Part shown: piece by piece, positions 61,980 through 64,000 of the stretch
Position numbering within the stretch: the first letter of the stretch is position 1
Layout: each line of letters starts with the position of its first letter
Assembly: GCF_007992115.1 (NCBI RefSeq)
Contig: NZ_BJZQ01000005.1
Location: forward strand, 124,001-188,000
Direction: 5' to 3'
Source of the DNA: Aeromicrobium flavum
Lineage (GTDB): Bacteria; Actinomycetota; Actinomycetes; Propionibacteriales; Nocardioidaceae
DNA length: 64,000 nt
Translations under genes and position numbers: made by a program
The notes under the pieces: generated by a model
What the model was told of the DNA's origin: nothing
What the model saw: only the letters and a program-made list of their open reading frames with translations
The model's database searches: none

Positions 61980-63242
61980 TCAGAGCAGTTGCGCGATGGC
62001 GTGGATGACGAGTCCGGCCAGGCCGCCGACGACGGTGCCGTTGATGCGGATGAACTGCAGGTCGCGACCGACGTGCAGCTCGATCCGGTCGGCCGTCTCC
62101 TTGCCGTCCCAGCGCTCGACCGTCGCCGAGATGACCGTCGCGATCTCGCCGCCGTAGTGCTCGACCACATAGGCCGCGGCGTCACCGGCCCAGCCGTCGA
62201 CCTTCGCCGCGAGCACCGCGTCCGACTGCAGCCGCTCCCCCAGGTGCTCGATCTCCTCGACGATCCGCCGGCGCAGCACCCCGTCACGGTCGTCCAGCGC
62301 CTCCAGCAGCCCCCGGCGGAACGAGTCCCACAGCCGCACCGCGGTCGTCGACGCCTTCGGCTGGGTCAGCAGGCGCTGCTTGAGCCGCTCGGCGCGGTCC
62401 ATCGTCTCGGGATCGTGCTGCAGGTCGTGGGCCAGCTCGACGAGCCAGTGGTCCAGCGCGACGCGCGCGTCGTGGCGCGGGTCGTCGCGGATGTCCTCCA
62501 CCCACGTCAGCACCTCGCGGAAGAGGCGATCGGCGACCAGTGCGTTGGCCCACTTGGGCGCCCATTCCGGAGCGCGCTGGATGATCAGGTCGGTGATCCG
62601 ATCCGGGTGGCGCGCCAGCCAGCCGTGAAGCTCATCCAGCCCGAGGTCGACCAGGCCCGTGTGCGCGCCCTCGTCGAGGATCTCGGTCAGCAGCTGACCC
62701 ACGGCGGGGCTCAGCGGCTCCTGCATCATGCGCGGCACGATCAGCTCGGTGATGACCGCCTGCACGTCCTCCTCCTTGACCCGGTGCAGCAGGTCGGAGG
62801 TGACCCGGGCTCCCTCGTCGACGATGCGGTGGACCCGGCCGGGCGACGCGATCCAGTGCCCCACCCGCTCCGCGGGCCCGGCGGCGGCGATCCGGTCGCG
62901 GATGACGTCCTCGCGCAGGAAGTTCTCGGCGACGAAGTCCTGCAGGCTGGCCGCCAGCTGGTCCTTCTTCTTCGGGATCAGCGCGGTGTGCGGGATCGGG
63001 AGGCCCATCGGGTGCCGGAAGAGCGCGGTCACCGCGAACCAGTCGGCGATCGCGCCGACCATCGCCGCCTCGGCCGCGGCGTTGACGTAGCCCCACCCGC
63101 CGTCGAGTCCGTGCGTCGCGGCGAAGACGATCGCGGCCACCACGAGCAGGGACGTCGCCAGGGTCCGCATCCGGCGCAGTCCCGCCCGCCGCGCCTCGTC
63201 GTCTCCCGACACGGGCAGGACCGGGCTCATCGCTTCCGTCAT
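61980..63242 (-). CDS. DUF445 domain-containing membrane protein
   Basis: This 420-aa protein belongs to the DUF445 family. An N-terminal membrane anchor (LATSLLVVAAIVFAAT) is followed by the diagnostic EAAMVGAIADWFAVTALFRHPMGLPIPHTALIPKKK, quoted in part as GAIADWFAVTALFRHP, then a long helical region and a C-terminal hydrophobic segment (GTVVGGLAGLVIHAIAQLL). The function is unknown; some relatives are linked to membrane or envelope organisation. A TAGGGT -10 lies six bases before the ATG at 63242. It is downstream of nothing on its strand and divergent from the DUF937 gene. Confidence 0.9.
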   Translation of the reverse strand: MTEAMSPVLPVSGDDEARRAGLRRMRTLATSLLVVAAIVFAATHGLDGGWGYVNAAAEAAMVGAIADWFAVTALFRHPMGLPIPHTALIPKKKDQLAASLQDFVAENFLREDVIRDRIAAAGPAERVGHWIASPGRVHRIVDEGARVTSDLLHRVKEEDVQAVITELIVPRMMQEPLSPAVGQLLTEILDEGAHTGLVDLGLDELHGWLARHPDRITDLIIQRAPEWAPKWANALVADRLFREVLTWVEDIRDDPRHDARVALDHWLVELAHDLQHDPETMDRAERLKQRLLTQPKASTTAVRLWDSFRRGLLEALDDRDGVLRRRIVEEIEHLGERLQSDAVLAAKVDGWAGDAAAYVVEHYGGEIATVISATVERWDGKETADRIELHVGRDLQFIRINGTVVGGLAGLVIHAIAQLL

Positions 63243-63248
63243 GGCGTA

Positions 63249-63254
63249 ACCCTA
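63249..63254 (-). promoter_or_regulatory. -10 element, leaderless DUF445 gene
   Basis: TAGGGT ends six bases before the ATG at 63242. Confidence 0.55.
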
Positions 63255-63274
63255 GGCAGAGGACGCTTCCGCGT

Positions 63275-63280
63275 TACGCT
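63275..63280 (+). promoter_or_regulatory. -10 element upstream of DUF937 gene
   Basis: TACGCT would give a leader of about 37 nt containing the GAAGGAG ribosome-binding site at 63312-63318. Confidence 0.35.
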
Positions 63281-63323
63281 CGAAATGCCGGTCCGCCCGG
63301 ACCGCATCGACGAAGGAGTCCCC

Positions 63324-63875
63324 ATGGCCGGCCTCGACGACCTGCACCAGCTCATCCCCGTGGACCAGATCGCGAAGCGACTGGGCGTCGAGCGCTCCGC
63401 CGCCGAACAGGGCATCGAGGCGGCCCTGCCCGCCCTGCTCGGAGGACTCGAGGCCAACGCGAAGGACCCGAAGGGCGCCGCCTCGCTCGGAGGGGCGATC
63501 GCCTCGAAGGACACCTCCCTCGTGGACGGCGGCGTCGACGTCGATCAGATCGACACGGCCGACGGCGAGAAGATCGTCAAGAACGTCTTCGGCGAGAAGT
63601 CCGACGACGTCGCGGTCGCGCTCGGCTCGACGAGCGGCGCCCAGGACGCGGGACTCGTGAAGAAGCTCCTGCCGATCCTCGCCCCGATCGTGATGGCCTA
63701 CCTCGCCAAGCGCGCCACCGGCAGCGGCCAGCAGGGCACCATCGCCGGCGGCGGCGGGCTCGAGGACCTCATCGGTGGGCTGCTCGGCGGCGGCGGGTCG
63801 TCATCGTCGAAGGGCGGGCTCGGCGGCGGACTGGGCGACCTGCTGGGCGGTCTGCTCGGCGGCGGCAAGCGCTGA
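63324..63875 (+). CDS. DUF937 domain-containing protein
   Basis: This 183-aa protein has the DUF937 pattern: IPVDQIAKRLGVERSAAEQGIEAALPALLGGLEANAKDPKGA, seen in part as AEQGIEAALPALLGGL, then KLLPILAPIVMAYLAK and a Gly/Leu-rich tail of GLGDLLGGLLGGG repeats. The function is unknown. The ATG at 63324 follows GAAGGAG at normal spacing. The Gly-rich tail is low complexity. A metallopeptidase gene with its own leaderless promoter follows 19 bp downstream. Confidence 0.88.
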   Translation: MAGLDDLHQLIPVDQIAKRLGVERSAAEQGIEAALPALLGGLEANAKDPKGAASLGGAIASKDTSLVDGGVDVDQIDTADGEKIVKNVFGEKSDDVAVALGSTSGAQDAGLVKKLLPILAPIVMAYLAKRATGSGQQGTIAGGGGLEDLIGGLLGGGGSSSSKGGLGGGLGDLLGGLLGGGKR

Positions 63876-63882
63876 GCACCCC

Positions 63883-63888
63883 TAGAAT
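63883..63888 (+). promoter_or_regulatory. -10 element, leaderless metallopeptidase gene
   Basis: TAGAAT ends six bases before the ATG at 63895. Confidence 0.55.
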
Positions 63889-63894
63889 CGCGCC

Positions 63895-64000
63895 ATGACG
63901 TTCAACGAGGGCGCGAACCTGGACACCAGTCAGGTCACCGGCGGCGGCAAGGGCGGCGCCGTGGTCGGCGGCGGCATCGGCGGCCTGTTGCTCATGCTGC
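63895..64000 (+). CDS. Neutral zinc metallopeptidase, YpfJ family (3' end cut by window)
   Basis: Only the first 35 codons are present: MTFNEGANLDTSQV, then GGGKGGAVVGGGIGGLLLML. This N-terminus matches the actinobacterial YpfJ/neutral zinc metallopeptidase family, which begins with MTFN, LDTSQV and a Gly-rich membrane segment. The catalytic HExxH lies beyond the window, so enzyme function cannot be confirmed here. Confidence 0.75.
   Translation, partial: MTFNEGANLDTSQVTGGGKGGAVVGGGIGGLLLML

Noticed and set aside
1-64000. CRISPR array or insertion sequence
   Set aside because: I saw no regularly spaced identical repeats and no transposase reading frame on either strand.

Overview
The window is a contiguous stretch of a high-GC actinobacterial chromosome. 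Markers are RbpA, a complete Pup-proteasome locus (pafA, pup, prcAB, dop, arc), the mycothiol gene mshC, pafBC and a split lnt/ppm pair. The species cannot be fixed from sequence reading alone; a non-mycobacterial, Nocardioides/Aeromicrobium-like actinomycete is my best guess (inference). From memory of the M. tuberculosis map, gene order matches the interval from rbpA/ppm1 through pepE-exonuclease-helY-tatC-tatA-pafC-pafB-pafA, prcA-prcB-pup-dop-mpa, trmI, metH-PAC2, mshC, uppP and the M20 peptidase, with genus-specific genes between the blocks.

Layout. 1-3581: rbpA end, ppm, lnt and an M24 peptidase. 3667-6193: secreted M28 peptidase and a 5'-3' exonuclease. 6183-14265: helY, tatC, tatA, pafC, pafB, a two-domain FKBP lipoprotein and the Pup ligase pafA. 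14434-17298: a secreted M6 metalloprotease lying inside the Pup-proteasome locus. 17283-23412: prcA, prcB, pup, dop, three small accessory genes and the ATPase arc. 23516-25992: trmI, an M50 protease and a HAD hydrolase. 26310-31489: accessory block (GT-C-like membrane protein, CDF and MFS transporters, epoxide hydrolase). 31594-43032: metH, PAC2 protein, two-component system, mshC, corA, uppP, aldo/keto reductase, DUF5703. 43040-45179: a four-gene envelope operon (YtxH, holin-like, DUF3618, YihY). 45263-53723: M20 hydrolase, SRPBCC protein, MoxR-VWA pair, macrodomain, phosphoesterase, oxidoreductase, nucleotidyltransferase-like and DUF222/HNH proteins. 53856-54623: a probable c-di-AMP riboswitch controlling an NlpC/P60 peptidase. 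54724-61566: hypothetical proteins, a SNF2 helicase and a secreted alpha/beta hydrolase. 61832-64000: tRNA-Leu(GAG), DUF445, DUF937 and the start of a zinc metallopeptidase.

How the genes work together. Dop deamidates the C-terminal Gln of Pup, PafA ligates Pup to substrates, ARC unfolds them and PrcAB degrades them; pafBC nearby encodes the DNA-damage transcription activator. Many operon junctions show ATGA, GTGA or TGATG start/stop overlaps. A striking regulatory feature is that about nineteen genes have a TANNNT -10 hexamer ending 6-7 nt before the start codon, which is the signature of leaderless transcription. In three cases the upstream gene's TAG stop codon forms the first half of that -10, and at 46962-46971 two divergent -10 elements share the same TA step.

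I did not find a clear, wholly new multi-gene system, CRISPR array, prophage or insertion sequence. The most interesting signals are regulatory (riboswitch, leaderless and overlapping promoters, a CRP-type palindrome, a 15-bp intergenic hairpin), together with the accessory genes lodged in the proteasome locus.
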